A DNA stretch of 31,940 nt from an uncultured Clostridia bacterium (GTDB taxonomy: Bacteria; Bacillota; Clostridia; Peptostreptococcales; Anaerovoracaceae), in NCBI GenBank assembly GCA_934233735.1, contig CAKQGQ010000026.1:1-31940 (forward strand). The letters run 5' to 3'. The number at the start of each line of letters is the position of its first letter. Positions within the stretch are counted from its first letter, which is position 1. The notes under the pieces were generated by a model, which worked only from the letters and a program-made list of their open reading frames with translations, had not been told where the DNA came from and searched no databases. Made by a program: the position numbers and the translations under genes. Shown piece after piece: positions 16,330 through 24,265 of this stretch.

Positions 16330-16661
16330 GTGAAGCATATCGAAAAGCAAGTGTTTTCGTTCAAAATCAATTTGCAGGTATTTTGGAGGAAACCGAGGAT
16401 GGCTATCAATTTTGCTATGATAAAGATTATTTGACACAAGGCAGTGCCTTGCCGGTAAGCTTAACCTTGCCGCTCAGGAAGGAACCTTACCGCTCCGGCG
16501 TATTGTTTCCTTTTTTTGATGGTTTGATTCCGGAAGGCTGGCTTCTTGCTGTTGTAAATCGAAACTGGAAAATAGAACCCCAGGACAGATTTGGCTTGCT
16601 GCTTGCGGTATGCCGCGACAGCATCGGAGATGTCAGTATCAGAAAAGAGGGCAGGTTATGA
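16326..16661 (+). CDS. hipS: HipS-like protein (detached N-terminal subdomain of HipA)
   Basis: 111 residues that match only the N-terminal subdomain of HipA (Couple_hipA type). Visible are YRKASVFVQNQFAGILEE (4-21), the strand QFCYDKDYL, ALPVSLTLPLR (41-51) and the hallmark FFDGLIPEGWLL (63-74). The protein then ends where single-chain HipA continues into the kinase. ATGA overlaps join it to hipB and to hipT, so all three are translationally coupled. In the E. coli HipBST system the small HipS protein, not HipB, neutralises the kinase; the same role is inferred here. It is not a frameshifted HipA: both junctions are clean and hipT has its own conserved zinc-finger-like start. Confidence 0.87.
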   Translation: MSEAYRKASVFVQNQFAGILEETEDGYQFCYDKDYLTQGSALPVSLTLPLRKEPYRSGVLFPFFDGLIPEGWLLAVVNRNWKIEPQDRFGLLLAVCRDSIGDVSIRKEGRL

Positions 16662-17620
16662 GGTGTTTATGCTGCGGAACGGAAATTGGGATACATGCTT
16701 CAGATGAGGAAAGGCTTCACAGCTGGCATCGTCGCTGCATAAAAAAATTCTTCGGCACAACCAAAATGCCGAAGCTTGATTTGAACAAAGAAAAATTTGA
16801 AGAACTTGCAAACGCTGCAATCACACAAGGGCTGACCGTGCCGGGTGTACAGAAAAAGCTTTCTCTCCACTTATCGACAGACATCGATGCAAGATTAACC
16901 ATTGTCGATTATCCCGCCGGTTACATTTTAAAACCGCAAACCGACGAATACGAAATGCTTCCTGAGTTTGAGGACTTCGCGATGCGCGCGGCAAAACTTG
17001 CGGGAATACAAACAGTCCCTCATGCACTGATTAAGAATGGCGGGCAATATGCTTACATCACCAGGCGAATCGACCGCAATAGCGATGGATCCGGCAATAC
17101 TCAGCTTTACGCAATGGAGGATTTTTGTCAACTTTCGGAAAGGCTCACAATTGACAAATACAAAGGCTCCTATGAAAAATGCGGAAAAATAGTAAAACAG
17201 TATTCGCAGCAAGTAGGCCTTGACCTGTCTGAGTTATTTCTGCGTGTCGTTTTTTCCTATGTCATCGGCAACTCCGATATGCATCTGAAAAACTTTTCAC
17301 TCATTGAAGATGCCCCCGGAAGTCGTAAGTTTTCTCTGTCAGCGGCATACGATATGCTGCCGGTCAATATTGTTCTGCCTGAGGATAACGAAGAACTGGC
17401 ACTGACCTTGAACGGGAAAAAAAGAAATATTCATCGCAAGGATTTTCTCGCGTTCGCACAAAATTGCGAAATTTTACCAAGTGCGGCAGAAAAAATGATG
17501 AGCAAGCTGTGTCATCTTGAAAATGCATTTCTTGCAGCATGCGAAGCTTCCTATCTTTCCGATGAACTGAAAACAAAAACCTCGGAACTGATTTCCGAAA
17601 GGATATATAGGCTTAAATAA
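16658..17620 (+). CDS. hipT: HipT-like serine/threonine kinase toxin
   Basis: 320 residues from the ATG at 16658, which overlaps the hipS TGA. The N-terminus has Cys/His residues (C3, C5, C6, H24, C27) followed by KKFFGT, a start typical of split-HipA kinases. The nucleotide loop is VPGVQKKLSL (61-70), with K92 in ILKP as the likely ATP lysine. The catalytic loop is NSDMHLKN (205-212, D207) and the metal-binding Asp is D232 in YDMLP. In E. coli HipT two serines just before this loop (SxS) are autophosphorylated; here the equivalent stretch reads GLTVPG with only T60. The known E. coli HipT target is tryptophanyl-tRNA synthetase; the target here is unknown. The last codons form half of a perfect inverted repeat shared with the convergent gene. 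Confidence 0.88.
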   Translation: MRCLCCGTEIGIHASDEERLHSWHRRCIKKFFGTTKMPKLDLNKEKFEELANAAITQGLTVPGVQKKLSLHLSTDIDARLTIVDYPAGYILKPQTDEYEMLPEFEDFAMRAAKLAGIQTVPHALIKNGGQYAYITRRIDRNSDGSGNTQLYAMEDFCQLSERLTIDKYKGSYEKCGKIVKQYSQQVGLDLSELFLRVVFSYVIGNSDMHLKNFSLIEDAPGSRKFSLSAAYDMLPVNIVLPEDNEELALTLNGKKRNIHRKDFLAFAQNCEILPSAAEKMMSKLCHLENAFLAACEASYLSDELKTKTSELISERIYRLK

Positions 17621-17634
17621 AAGCCTATATATCC
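17601..17634. repeat. Perfect 14-bp inverted repeat across two convergent stop codons
   Basis: GGATATATAGGCTT (17601-17614), loop AAATAA, AAGCCTATATATCC (17621-17634). The hipT TAA is in the loop (17618-17620) and the anti-sigma TAG is at 17625-17627, inside the right arm. Neither side has a T tract, so it is not a standard terminator. It could still end or protect both convergent transcripts. Confidence 0.75.
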
Positions 17635-18728
17635 AGCTTCGTCAAAAGTCTCTGCACATAATAGTCATACTTGGAATAATCCTTCAGCTCAAGGCGGAAA
17701 CCCGGATTCGTGTTGTCGTTCGGATACTCTGCTTTCCAGTCTGCAAGCGTTACGCTTTCGGTATGCGTTTTCCCGTCTTCCGTTGTATAAGTCCAGCTGA
17801 TTTCTCCGCAGTTGTCAATGAGCGCAATCATCGCATAAGCATAGTTTTTCATCTTCTCGCTGCGATTTTCTGCTTCTGTGTCTTTCCATGGCTCATCGAA
17901 TATGAGCTCCCAGCTGTACGGATATTCCCAGCCCTCCTTTTCCTCAGTGTCAAGCTTATTCGTATAACTTCCTAATTTTTCGCCGACCCCGAGAAGATTC
18001 GCTATCTTCTGGTCCGCACTGATGTCACCGATATACGGATTGCGCGCGGCAAAAAGTTCCTTTGCTCTCTTTGTAACCCTTCCATTTTCACCGTAGGTAT
18101 CGCCCTTGACGGTGATGCTTTCCTGCAAATCCTCCACATAGATATTTCCGTTTATCGTTTTCACCGGAATCGGAATCCAAATCTGCATGGTGAGATCCTT
18201 GTGGAAAATCGAAGCCGGCGCGGCATACAGGACAACCTCTTTCCCCTCATCGGTTTCCCGTATCTTGTAATGCGTGAACGCCTGCCCACGCGTGCCTTCA
18301 ATCCAGCAGCTGAATATCATAAAATCCTCATATTCCCCAGTTTCCTCGGACTCCGTTGATGCTTCCGCACATTGACGACTCACCGTCATATGAAAATCAT
18401 CAATCGGGCTTCCATATAAATATACCTTCGCAAATACCGCACCGCCTGCAAGCAGAAGAACGGCAAGGACGGCTGTGATAATCTTTTTTCGTCCCGTATT
18501 TCTGATTTTTTTAAGGTAGTCGATTTCCGATGAGTCCGCGGCAATCCCACAATCGCCCTCTGTCTCCGGCGGAATTTCTCCGTGCATCGCCTCATAGACG
18601 GCTTCGCAGTCCGGGCACTCCGCCAAATGTTCCCGCACAAGCCCGCTCGTTTCCGGGCTTGTCAAATCCTCCGCATAGGATGGGAGCAGGTCTTTGATGA
18701 CTGCACATGGTATCTTGTTTGTTTTCAT
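17625..18728 (-). CDS. Anti-sigma factor with zinc finger and C-terminal extracytoplasmic domain
   Basis: 367 residues. The N-terminus is an anti-sigma zinc finger of zf-HC2 type: C8, H34, C38 and C41 in REHLAECPDC. One membrane span follows at about 80-104 (ITAVLAVLLLAGGAVFAKVYLYG). Residues 105-367 form an extracytoplasmic sensor-like domain with no recognised signature, rich in Trp, Tyr, Glu and Asp. It should hold the sigma factor encoded just upstream at the membrane until an envelope signal arrives. Its start overlaps the sigma stop by 4 bp, the usual coupled arrangement. The signal cannot be predicted. Confidence 0.86.
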   Translation of the reverse strand: MKTNKIPCAVIKDLLPSYAEDLTSPETSGLVREHLAECPDCEAVYEAMHGEIPPETEGDCGIAADSSEIDYLKKIRNTGRKKIITAVLAVLLLAGGAVFAKVYLYGSPIDDFHMTVSRQCAEASTESEETGEYEDFMIFSCWIEGTRGQAFTHYKIRETDEGKEVVLYAAPASIFHKDLTMQIWIPIPVKTINGNIYVEDLQESITVKGDTYGENGRVTKRAKELFAARNPYIGDISADQKIANLLGVGEKLGSYTNKLDTEEKEGWEYPYSWELIFDEPWKDTEAENRSEKMKNYAYAMIALIDNCGEISWTYTTEDGKTHTESVTLADWKAEYPNDNTNPGFRLELKDYSKYDYYVQRLLTKLDI

Positions 18729-19222
18729 TCTATTTCAACCCCCTTCAAAAGCTTTTCTTTTCCGCGGTAGTAAGTCACGCGCGCCCAGTTTTCCGTGCGC
18801 TCCATAATCTGACCGATTTCCTTAAAAGATAAATCTGCTGTCAGCCTCAGGTGTAAAACCTCCCGATAAGGCTCCGGCAGCCTGTGCATTGCCTGCATGA
18901 GACTGATGGTATCCATGCTTCTCAGCACGATATCTTCTGTGGATGTTCCGCCGCGTGCCGCAATCTCGGTCTTTGGCAGTTCCTCTTCGGCTTGTTTCTT
19001 CTGCTTGCGAAAATATCCTCGCAAAACATTATTTGCAATTCCAATCAGCCACGTGGATACGCTGCTTTCTCCTTTGAAGCTGCCAATCGACTTCACCGCC
19101 TGATAAAAAGTCTCCTGCGTCAGCTCCTCTGCGAGCATGCTGTCCGCGGTTTTGGCAAGAAGAAAAGCATAAACCGACTTCGCATGACGGCGATAAATTT
19201 CATCCATGTTTGGTGATGGCAT
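18725..19222 (-). CDS. ECF RNA polymerase sigma factor
   Basis: 165 residues. Region 2 covers about 8-75, with AEELTQETFYQAVKSIGSFKG and VSTWLIGIANNVLRGYFRKQ. Region 4 covers about 105-160, with LPEPYREVLHLRLTADLSFKEIGQIM and a helix-turn-helix ending RVTYYRGKEKLLKG. Region 3 is missing, as in all ECF factors. AGGAGG precedes the ATG at 19222. It is cotranscribed with its anti-sigma gene. A dyad at 19262-19286 lies upstream and might carry an autoregulated promoter. Confidence 0.92.
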   Translation of the reverse strand: MPSPNMDEIYRRHAKSVYAFLLAKTADSMLAEELTQETFYQAVKSIGSFKGESSVSTWLIGIANNVLRGYFRKQKKQAEEELPKTEIAARGGTSTEDIVLRSMDTISLMQAMHRLPEPYREVLHLRLTADLSFKEIGQIMERTENWARVTYYRGKEKLLKGVEIE

Positions 19223-19261
19223 ACGCTTTCCTCCTTTCCTACGCTTGCTTTCATATAGTGA

Positions 19262-19286
19262 GTAACGTAAAGCGGGGTTTCGTTAC
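19262..19286. promoter_or_regulatory. Dyad GTAACG-N13-CGTTAC upstream of ECF sigma gene
   Basis: Perfect 6-bp arms at 19262-19267 and 19281-19286. On the minus strand, TGTAAC and CGTTAC resemble ECF -35 (AAC) and -10 (CGT) elements, but the gap of 14 bp is shorter than the usual 16-17. It could be an operator or an unusual autoregulated promoter. Confidence 0.35.
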
Positions 19287-19301
19287 AAAAAAGCTGCTTT
19301 T

Positions 19302-20348
19302 TTATCCCACCAGCTTCGACAGCCGCACATCCTCAATTGTGCAAAATTCCTCTTTATTATCCTCGATGTACTTCATAATATCATCCCGCGAGCCGTAGAG
19401 ATAGAAGTTCTTCGTCATAAAGGTCTCTGTCTTTTCTGCATCTGCAAGCGCATCATTGATATGCCGAAGTGCAACTTCACTGGGAGCCCAGGAGCTTCCC
19501 CAGCTGATTCCCAGCCCGTTCCACAATTCGTAATTTTCGGATAAAATCTCCAGATTGTTAATATAGACTCCCCGAAGCTGCGATGCATTCATATTGGTGC
19601 GTTCTTCGTCTCCCTCATACAGAACCAAAGGACCCTCAAGAGAAATGCCGCCCATGAATCCTTCGCTTTTCGTATCCATCTGCGCCCACACAGGCTTCAG
19701 TGTTCCCTGGCGGAGTGCAAGGACATCCTCGAGTTTTACAGATTTATGAAGCTGCACCTGAAGCAGGATTCGTGCTGATTTCGGAAGTTCCGCCAGATCT
19801 TCAAGCTCACTGTCATTGTATTCCGCAAAGTTCGTGATGCCTGCGTCAGCTGCATTTGCAATGGTTGTACTGAACTTATGACTAAGTGCTCCTTCGCTGT
19901 CACTTTTAACGGACAGTTCTCCTCGCACCATTTCTAAAGACGCATTCATTTTCCCCACAAAAAGCCTCTGCGTACGTATGCCTAAGCATAACGGGATTTC
20001 ATACTTTCCGAATCCCTTTTTCTCAATTTCACCAATCGTACACAGCTTCATCTGTGGGTATACGGTCTCGACATATGCCGAAAGCGTCTGGAACAGCCTG
20101 CTTGCATACCCATCCTTCGCCTCATCTGCCTTAATCGGATTTGTATAGCACAGATTCATAATCGGATTCAAGCCCAGAAAAATCAGAGCGGCGATGAGCA
20201 AAACAACCAGTACGACTTTCAGCGAAGTCCGAACCATCATCTGCTTCACTCTTTTTTCGATGAGACGGTCTAAATCTACTTCCGTCTCCATTTTCATATC
20301 TTCCAGAGCAAGATCAAATTCATCTTTTTTCTTTTCGGTGTTACTCAT
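19302..20348 (-). CDS. Anti-sigma factor-like membrane protein (Sigma_reg N/C type)
   Basis: 348 residues from the ATG at 20348, which has GAGGAGGG six bases upstream; an in-frame ATG 15 bp earlier has no ribosome site. The cytoplasmic N-terminus (about 1-40) is acidic and lacks a zinc finger. One span lies near residues 45-62 (VVLVVLLIAALIFLGLNP). The outside domain has the pattern of sigma-factor regulator proteins: a TNPIKADEAKDGYASRLFQT-like start, then LQVQLHKSVKLEDVL and a late block GVYINNLEILSENYELWNG with YLYGSRDDIMKYIE. It overlaps the sigma gene by 8 bp, so the pair is translationally coupled. It should bind and restrain that sigma factor. It has no resemblance to the zinc-finger anti-sigma encoded at 17625-18728. 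Confidence 0.8.
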   Translation of the reverse strand: MSNTEKKKDEFDLALEDMKMETEVDLDRLIEKRVKQMMVRTSLKVVLVVLLIAALIFLGLNPIMNLCYTNPIKADEAKDGYASRLFQTLSAYVETVYPQMKLCTIGEIEKKGFGKYEIPLCLGIRTQRLFVGKMNASLEMVRGELSVKSDSEGALSHKFSTTIANAADAGITNFAEYNDSELEDLAELPKSARILLQVQLHKSVKLEDVLALRQGTLKPVWAQMDTKSEGFMGGISLEGPLVLYEGDEERTNMNASQLRGVYINNLEILSENYELWNGLGISWGSSWAPSEVALRHINDALADAEKTETFMTKNFYLYGSRDDIMKYIEDNKEEFCTIEDVRLSKLVG

Positions 20349-20841
20349 TTGCGCCCTCCTCATTTTCTATCATTTTTATCAGTGCCTTCTTTGCGCGCGA
20401 CCGTATCTGCCTTACATTCGCCGCCGTCGTTGCGTGTGCTTTCGCAATCTTCTCATCGTCAAGCTCCAGATAAACGCTTTCAATCATAATCGCCCTCTGC
20501 CGCAGTGGCAGTGACGCAATCATCGCCGCAAGTCGGGCTTTTTTCTCGTTGTGGATCAGACTCTCCAGCAGGTCATAGCAATCCGCCAAATCCATCGTCT
20601 CCGGCTCGTCGTCTGCGCGATATTTTTCCGCTCGAATCGAATTCAGAAAATCATTTCGGATTACGCGGTTCGCCCACGAAAGAAAGCTTCCCGTAGGCTT
20701 GTACGACAAAATCGCCTTCAGAAATGCGTTCTGCACTAAGTCCTCTGCCGCCTGCCTATTATGCGTGTACGAACAGGCAATGACCATGAGCGGCTCGTAG
20801 TATCTGCTATAAAGTTGTTCAATCAGTCCGCCTTTATTCAT
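20341..20841 (-). CDS. ECF RNA polymerase sigma factor (second)
   Basis: 166 residues. Region 2 has YYEPLMVIACSYTHNRQAAE, DLVQNAFLKAILSY and FLSWANRVIRNDFLNSIR. Region 4 has IASLPLRQRAIMIESVYLEL followed by DDEKIAKAHATTAANVRQIRSRA as the DNA-binding helices. It is divergent in sequence from the first ECF factor, so the two control different regulons. AGAAGGAGAG precedes the ATG at 20841. An extended -10 promoter lies at 20871-20879. Confidence 0.9.
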   Translation of the reverse strand: MNKGGLIEQLYSRYYEPLMVIACSYTHNRQAAEDLVQNAFLKAILSYKPTGSFLSWANRVIRNDFLNSIRAEKYRADDEPETMDLADCYDLLESLIHNEKKARLAAMIASLPLRQRAIMIESVYLELDDEKIAKAHATTAANVRQIRSRAKKALIKMIENEEGANE

Positions 20842-20870
20842 CCGCCGTTCTCTCCTTCTACTTACTAAAC

Positions 20871-20879
20871 ACTATACCA
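20871..20879 (-). promoter_or_regulatory. Extended -10 promoter of second ECF operon
   Basis: The minus strand reads TGGTATAGT, an extended -10, 30 bp upstream of the start codon. The -35 position (TTATCC, 17-bp spacer) is poor. It looks like a housekeeping promoter rather than an ECF promoter. Confidence 0.5.
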
Positions 20880-20902
20880 TAAAGTTTGTGACAGGATAAA
20901 TG

Positions 20903-20952
20903 AAAAAAAGCTGCCGCCCCGGTCGATTTCTCAATCAACTAAGCCGTCAGCT
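20903..20952 (-). terminator. Terminator of the transglutaminase-like gene
   Basis: On the minus strand, AGCTG (20952-20948) pairs with CAGCT (20913-20909), enclosing a hairpin GTTGATT-GAGA-AATCGAC (20939-20922) with one G-T pair. Seven T (20909-20903) close the element. It begins 9 bp after the stop. Confidence 0.65.
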
Positions 20953-20960
20953 CCTGATTT

Positions 20961-22448
20961 TTAATAATGATATCCCTTTCCATAAAAGCTCTTCTCGCTC
21001 AGAAGAAGGAACTTGTTCGTGCCGGTACCTTCGTTGTAGGTCACATCCGTGTAGTACCATTTGCTTCCGATTTTGCTGCGGTTCCACATATGCGGCTCAA
21101 AATCTGTTTTGCCCGGACCGGAGGTTGCCATGCCCATAATCGACTCCGTTTCGATTCCCGCCTGTATGCACATCAGACGGAAAAGCCCCGCGAAGCCTTG
21201 ACACACAGCCTTCTTATTGTCCAAAAGTCCGAGGAAGCTGTAGGATGCCTTCCGGTATTTGTAATCATAAGAATAGTTGCGCACGATGTATTTATTGATG
21301 CCTTTGACCTTTTCCTTTTTGGTCTTACAGCCTTTCGTCGCGGTTTTTGTAATGCTGCAAATCTTCTTGTAATACTTCACCGCCTTCGCCGAAGCGTTCG
21401 ATTTCACAGAAGGATTGCGAATCAGCCTCTCGACCTGATACTCCGTGCTGTAGGTGAAATCCACATTGATTTTTGCGACATCGTTTTCAATCTCCGTGTT
21501 CATGTTTGTGCTGACGGAATCGCCCCATTTTAAGGAATATACATTTAAAACCTCATACAAATGTTCGGTCGTGACAATTTTAAGCTTCGGAAGCAGATTT
21601 TCCTTCGCATGCATGTACACCGAATACAGAGTATCCGCGTCGCTGACCGTCATGCCCTCCGTGTAAGTCACGGGAACGCGCTTGAATTCCGTCTCGTAAA
21701 CGCCGTGTCCTGCCGGAGTATCATCCCAGATATTTGCAAAAAGGCTTTTGTCAACATCAAACCTGCCCTTGAAGGTGTCGTAAACCGCAAGGTCCGCGTG
21801 GCTGCCTTTATAGATTCCGCCCGTCACCGTCAGATCCAAATCGCCCTGCACAGAGAGCGCATCATAGCCTGTGAAACTGCCGCCCGAGATTTGGATTTCG
21901 GAACTGTAGAGTCCGGAATAGCCCGCCACAGCGCAGGATTTTTCGGATTTGAAAGTTCCTCCGCTGATCAGGAGTCTGCCGCCCGTAACATCGCAGCAGC
22001 TGTATACGCTGCTGAAAGTACCTCCACTGATTTTGACGGTCGTTTTCGTGGAACCGAGAACACTGATTGCCCCACGGCTTCCCGTGTTTCGAACAAGACC
22101 GCCGCACTTGCTGTCGGAAATCGTCAGCCTGCCGCCCTCGACCGTAATCAAAGCGTCAATCCCGACATTTCCTTTGATGGTATGTCCGTTTAAGTCAAGG
22201 CTCTTGGTTTTGCTCCGCATGACAATCGCCTTGGTTAATCCCTTGATGTCCGCCGTCAGCTTATACGAGCCTCCTTCAGAGGAAGTCAGCGCTTTCCGAA
22301 GAGCCGAAGCGCTCGAAATCGATTTTACGCTCGCCGCCTGTGCGGTCTCAGCACCGCCAAACCCAAACCCAAAACCTGCCGGTAGGAAAGCCGTCATCAC
22401 TGCCGTCGCCAAAAACAGGCAGGCAGCCTTCTTCAAAAGCTTTCTCAT
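20961..22448 (-). CDS. Secreted transglutaminase-like cysteine protein with beta-repeat N-domain
   Basis: 495 residues from the ATG at 22448 (AAAGGATG upstream); a longer frame up to 22697 lies inside glnS and is rejected. Signal peptide with AQA-A cleavage near residue 38. Residues ~45-290 are short beta repeats of GGRLTISDS and VKISGGTFSS type, a probable beta-helix. The C-terminal part (~330-495) is a transglutaminase-like core: Cys416 in AVCQGFAG, His453 in EPHMWN, Asp468 in YYTDVTYN, a complete triad. Such proteins act outside the cell as proteases, cross-linkers or peptidoglycan-associated enzymes; which applies here is not known. It follows glnS by 46 bp and has its own terminator. Confidence 0.87.
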   Translation of the reverse strand: MRKLLKKAACLFLATAVMTAFLPAGFGFGFGGAETAQAASVKSISSASALRKALTSSEGGSYKLTADIKGLTKAIVMRSKTKSLDLNGHTIKGNVGIDALITVEGGRLTISDSKCGGLVRNTGSRGAISVLGSTKTTVKISGGTFSSVYSCCDVTGGRLLISGGTFKSEKSCAVAGYSGLYSSEIQISGGSFTGYDALSVQGDLDLTVTGGIYKGSHADLAVYDTFKGRFDVDKSLFANIWDDTPAGHGVYETEFKRVPVTYTEGMTVSDADTLYSVYMHAKENLLPKLKIVTTEHLYEVLNVYSLKWGDSVSTNMNTEIENDVAKINVDFTYSTEYQVERLIRNPSVKSNASAKAVKYYKKICSITKTATKGCKTKKEKVKGINKYIVRNYSYDYKYRKASYSFLGLLDNKKAVCQGFAGLFRLMCIQAGIETESIMGMATSGPGKTDFEPHMWNRSKIGSKWYYTDVTYNEGTGTNKFLLLSEKSFYGKGYHY

Positions 22449-22494
22449 CTCAAACATCCTTTCTTGCAAGCACACAATACCACACTGTAAACTT

Positions 22495-24126
22495 CTATTT
22501 CTTCCAGCTGCTCTTAAGACCGATAATCTCATTGAACACCGGATTTTCTTTTCTGTAAAGCTTGGAGTCCGCCACGAAATATCCGTGTCTGAAGAACTGG
22601 AATCTTTCGCCCGGCTCAGCCTCGAGCACCTTCGGCTCCGCATAGCATACGATTTCACGCATCGTGTCTTCGTTTGCCACCATTTTGCCGTCCTCACCCT
22701 CGCTCATAAGATAGTCGAACTGACGAATCTTAATCGGAACCGCAGTTGCCGCGTCTACGAAGTGAATCGTACCCTTGACCTTGCGTCCCTCAAATCCGCT
22801 TCCGGACTTCGTTTCCGGGTCGTATGTGCAGTGCAGCTCTTTAATGGAGCCGTCTTCATTTTTGATAGCTTCCTGACAGGTGATGAAATATCCGCCTTTC
22901 AGGCGAACTTCGTTGCCCGGGAAAAGTCTGAAATACTTCTTTGCAGGCACTTCCATGAAGTCCTCGCCGTCCACCCAGATTTCTCTCGAGAACGGAATGT
23001 CGCGAACGCCCATTTCCGGTACTGCCGGGTTGTTTTCCACTTCGCAAAGCTCGCTCTGTCCCTCAGGATAGTTCGTGATAACAACCTTTATCGGATCGAA
23101 AACAACATTTCTCGTCTCAACCTTTTCCTTGAGGTCGTCACGCACGCAGTGTTCCAGCAGGGAAACATCAACCGTGCTGTTTGCCTTGGAAACGCCGATT
23201 TCCTCGCAAAATCTGCGGATTGCCTCCGGTGTGTATCCTCTGCGGCGGATTCCCGCAATGGTTGGCATTCTCGGGTCATCCCAGCCGTCAACAACGCCGT
23301 CGTCCACAAGTTTCTTTAAATATCTCTTCGACATTACCGTATTCGTCAGGTTCAGTCTCGCAAACTCAATCTGCTGCGGAAGAGCGCTCCACCAGCCAAC
23401 TTCCACAAGAACCCAGTCGTACAGCGGTCTGTGGTCCTCGAACTCGAGCGTGCAGATGGAATGCGTGATTCCTTCAATCGCATCTTCAATCGGGTGCGCG
23501 AAGTCGTACATCGGGTAAATGCACCACTTGTCACCTGTATTGTGATGTGTCGCATGCGCGATACGGTAAATGATCGGGTCTCTCATATTGATGTTAGGCG
23601 ATGCCATGTCAATCTTCGCTCTGAGCACTTTTTCGCCGTCCGCGTATTTGCCTTCCTTCATTTCCTCGAAAAGCGCAAGATTTTCCTCTACGCTTCTGTT
23701 TCGGTAAGGACTCTCTTTGCCCGGCTGTGTGAGCGTACCCCTGTACTCCTTGATTTCCTCAGGCGTAAGGTCGCAGACATAGGCTTTGCCCTTCTTTATC
23801 AGTTCAAGCGCCGCTTCGTACATTTTGTCGAAATAATCGGACGCCCAAAGTCTCTTATCCCACCGGAAACCAAGCCATTTCACATCTTCTTCGATGGAGT
23901 TGATGTATTCAACATCCTCTTTTACCGGGTTTGTGTCGTCATATCTGAGGTTGCAGGTGCCGCCGTACTTTGCCGCTGTGGAAAAGTTCAGACAGATGGA
24001 TTTCGCGTGTCCGATATGCAGATATCCATTCGGCTCCGGCGGAAAACGCGTGCACACCTTATCCCCGTATTTGTGACTTTCTAAGTCTTTTTCAATAATG
24101 TTGTGAATAAAATTGGTTTCTCCCAT
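22495..24126 (-). CDS. glnS: Glutaminyl-tRNA synthetase
   Basis: 543 residues, typical for bacterial GlnRS. FPPEPNGYLHIGHAKS holds the HIGH motif (37-40), and VMSKR (264-268) is the KMSKS loop. Specific GlnRS segments include LRYDDTNP (60-67), MASPNINMRDPIIYRI and CTLEFEDHRPLYDW. The C-terminal beta-barrel anticodon-binding part (about 335-543) is complete. The enzyme charges tRNA-Gln directly; many Firmicutes lack it and use GluRS with GatCAB, and clostridial copies are generally attributed to transfer. No gatCAB gene is in the window. GAGAGGAAA precedes the ATG at 24126. The divergent promoter at 24204-24232 serves the neighbouring carboxypeptidase gene. Confidence 0.96.
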   Translation of the reverse strand: MGETNFIHNIIEKDLESHKYGDKVCTRFPPEPNGYLHIGHAKSICLNFSTAAKYGGTCNLRYDDTNPVKEDVEYINSIEEDVKWLGFRWDKRLWASDYFDKMYEAALELIKKGKAYVCDLTPEEIKEYRGTLTQPGKESPYRNRSVEENLALFEEMKEGKYADGEKVLRAKIDMASPNINMRDPIIYRIAHATHHNTGDKWCIYPMYDFAHPIEDAIEGITHSICTLEFEDHRPLYDWVLVEVGWWSALPQQIEFARLNLTNTVMSKRYLKKLVDDGVVDGWDDPRMPTIAGIRRRGYTPEAIRRFCEEIGVSKANSTVDVSLLEHCVRDDLKEKVETRNVVFDPIKVVITNYPEGQSELCEVENNPAVPEMGVRDIPFSREIWVDGEDFMEVPAKKYFRLFPGNEVRLKGGYFITCQEAIKNEDGSIKELHCTYDPETKSGSGFEGRKVKGTIHFVDAATAVPIKIRQFDYLMSEGEDGKMVANEDTMREIVCYAEPKVLEAEPGERFQFFRHGYFVADSKLYRKENPVFNEIIGLKSSWKK

Positions 24127-24203
24127 AGTTTTTTCCTCTCAAAAAATATTCTATTCTATATAATATCACTATTCAGGCCATTTATCCAGCAAAAAATGCC
24201 CAT

Positions 24204-24232
24204 TTGACTAAATTGCGGAAATAAAGTATACT
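24204..24232 (+). promoter_or_regulatory. SigA promoter of the D,D-carboxypeptidase gene
   Basis: TTGACT (24204-24209), a 17-bp spacer, TATACT (24227-24232); one mismatch to consensus in each hexamer. AGGAGG and a GTG start follow at 24251 and 24266. Confidence 0.85.
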
Positions 24233-24265
24233 AAAGCTAATATACATATAGGAGGAATACCGAAA

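Noticed and set aside
16610..16657. Longer hipT starting at 16610
   Set aside because: It would overlap hipS by about 50 bp with no ribosome site. The ATGA overlap at 16658 and the conserved Cys-rich start are the better choice.
19287..19303. Short A6/T6 hairpin after the second anti-sigma gene as a terminator
   Set aside because: The stem is almost all A-T with a 3-nt loop and overlaps the stop codon. It is too weak to call.
22449..22697. N-terminal extension of the transglutaminase-like frame up to an ATG at 22697
   Set aside because: It overlaps the 3' end of glnS in another frame, has no ribosome site, and the real signal peptide with AAAGGATG upstream starts at 22448.
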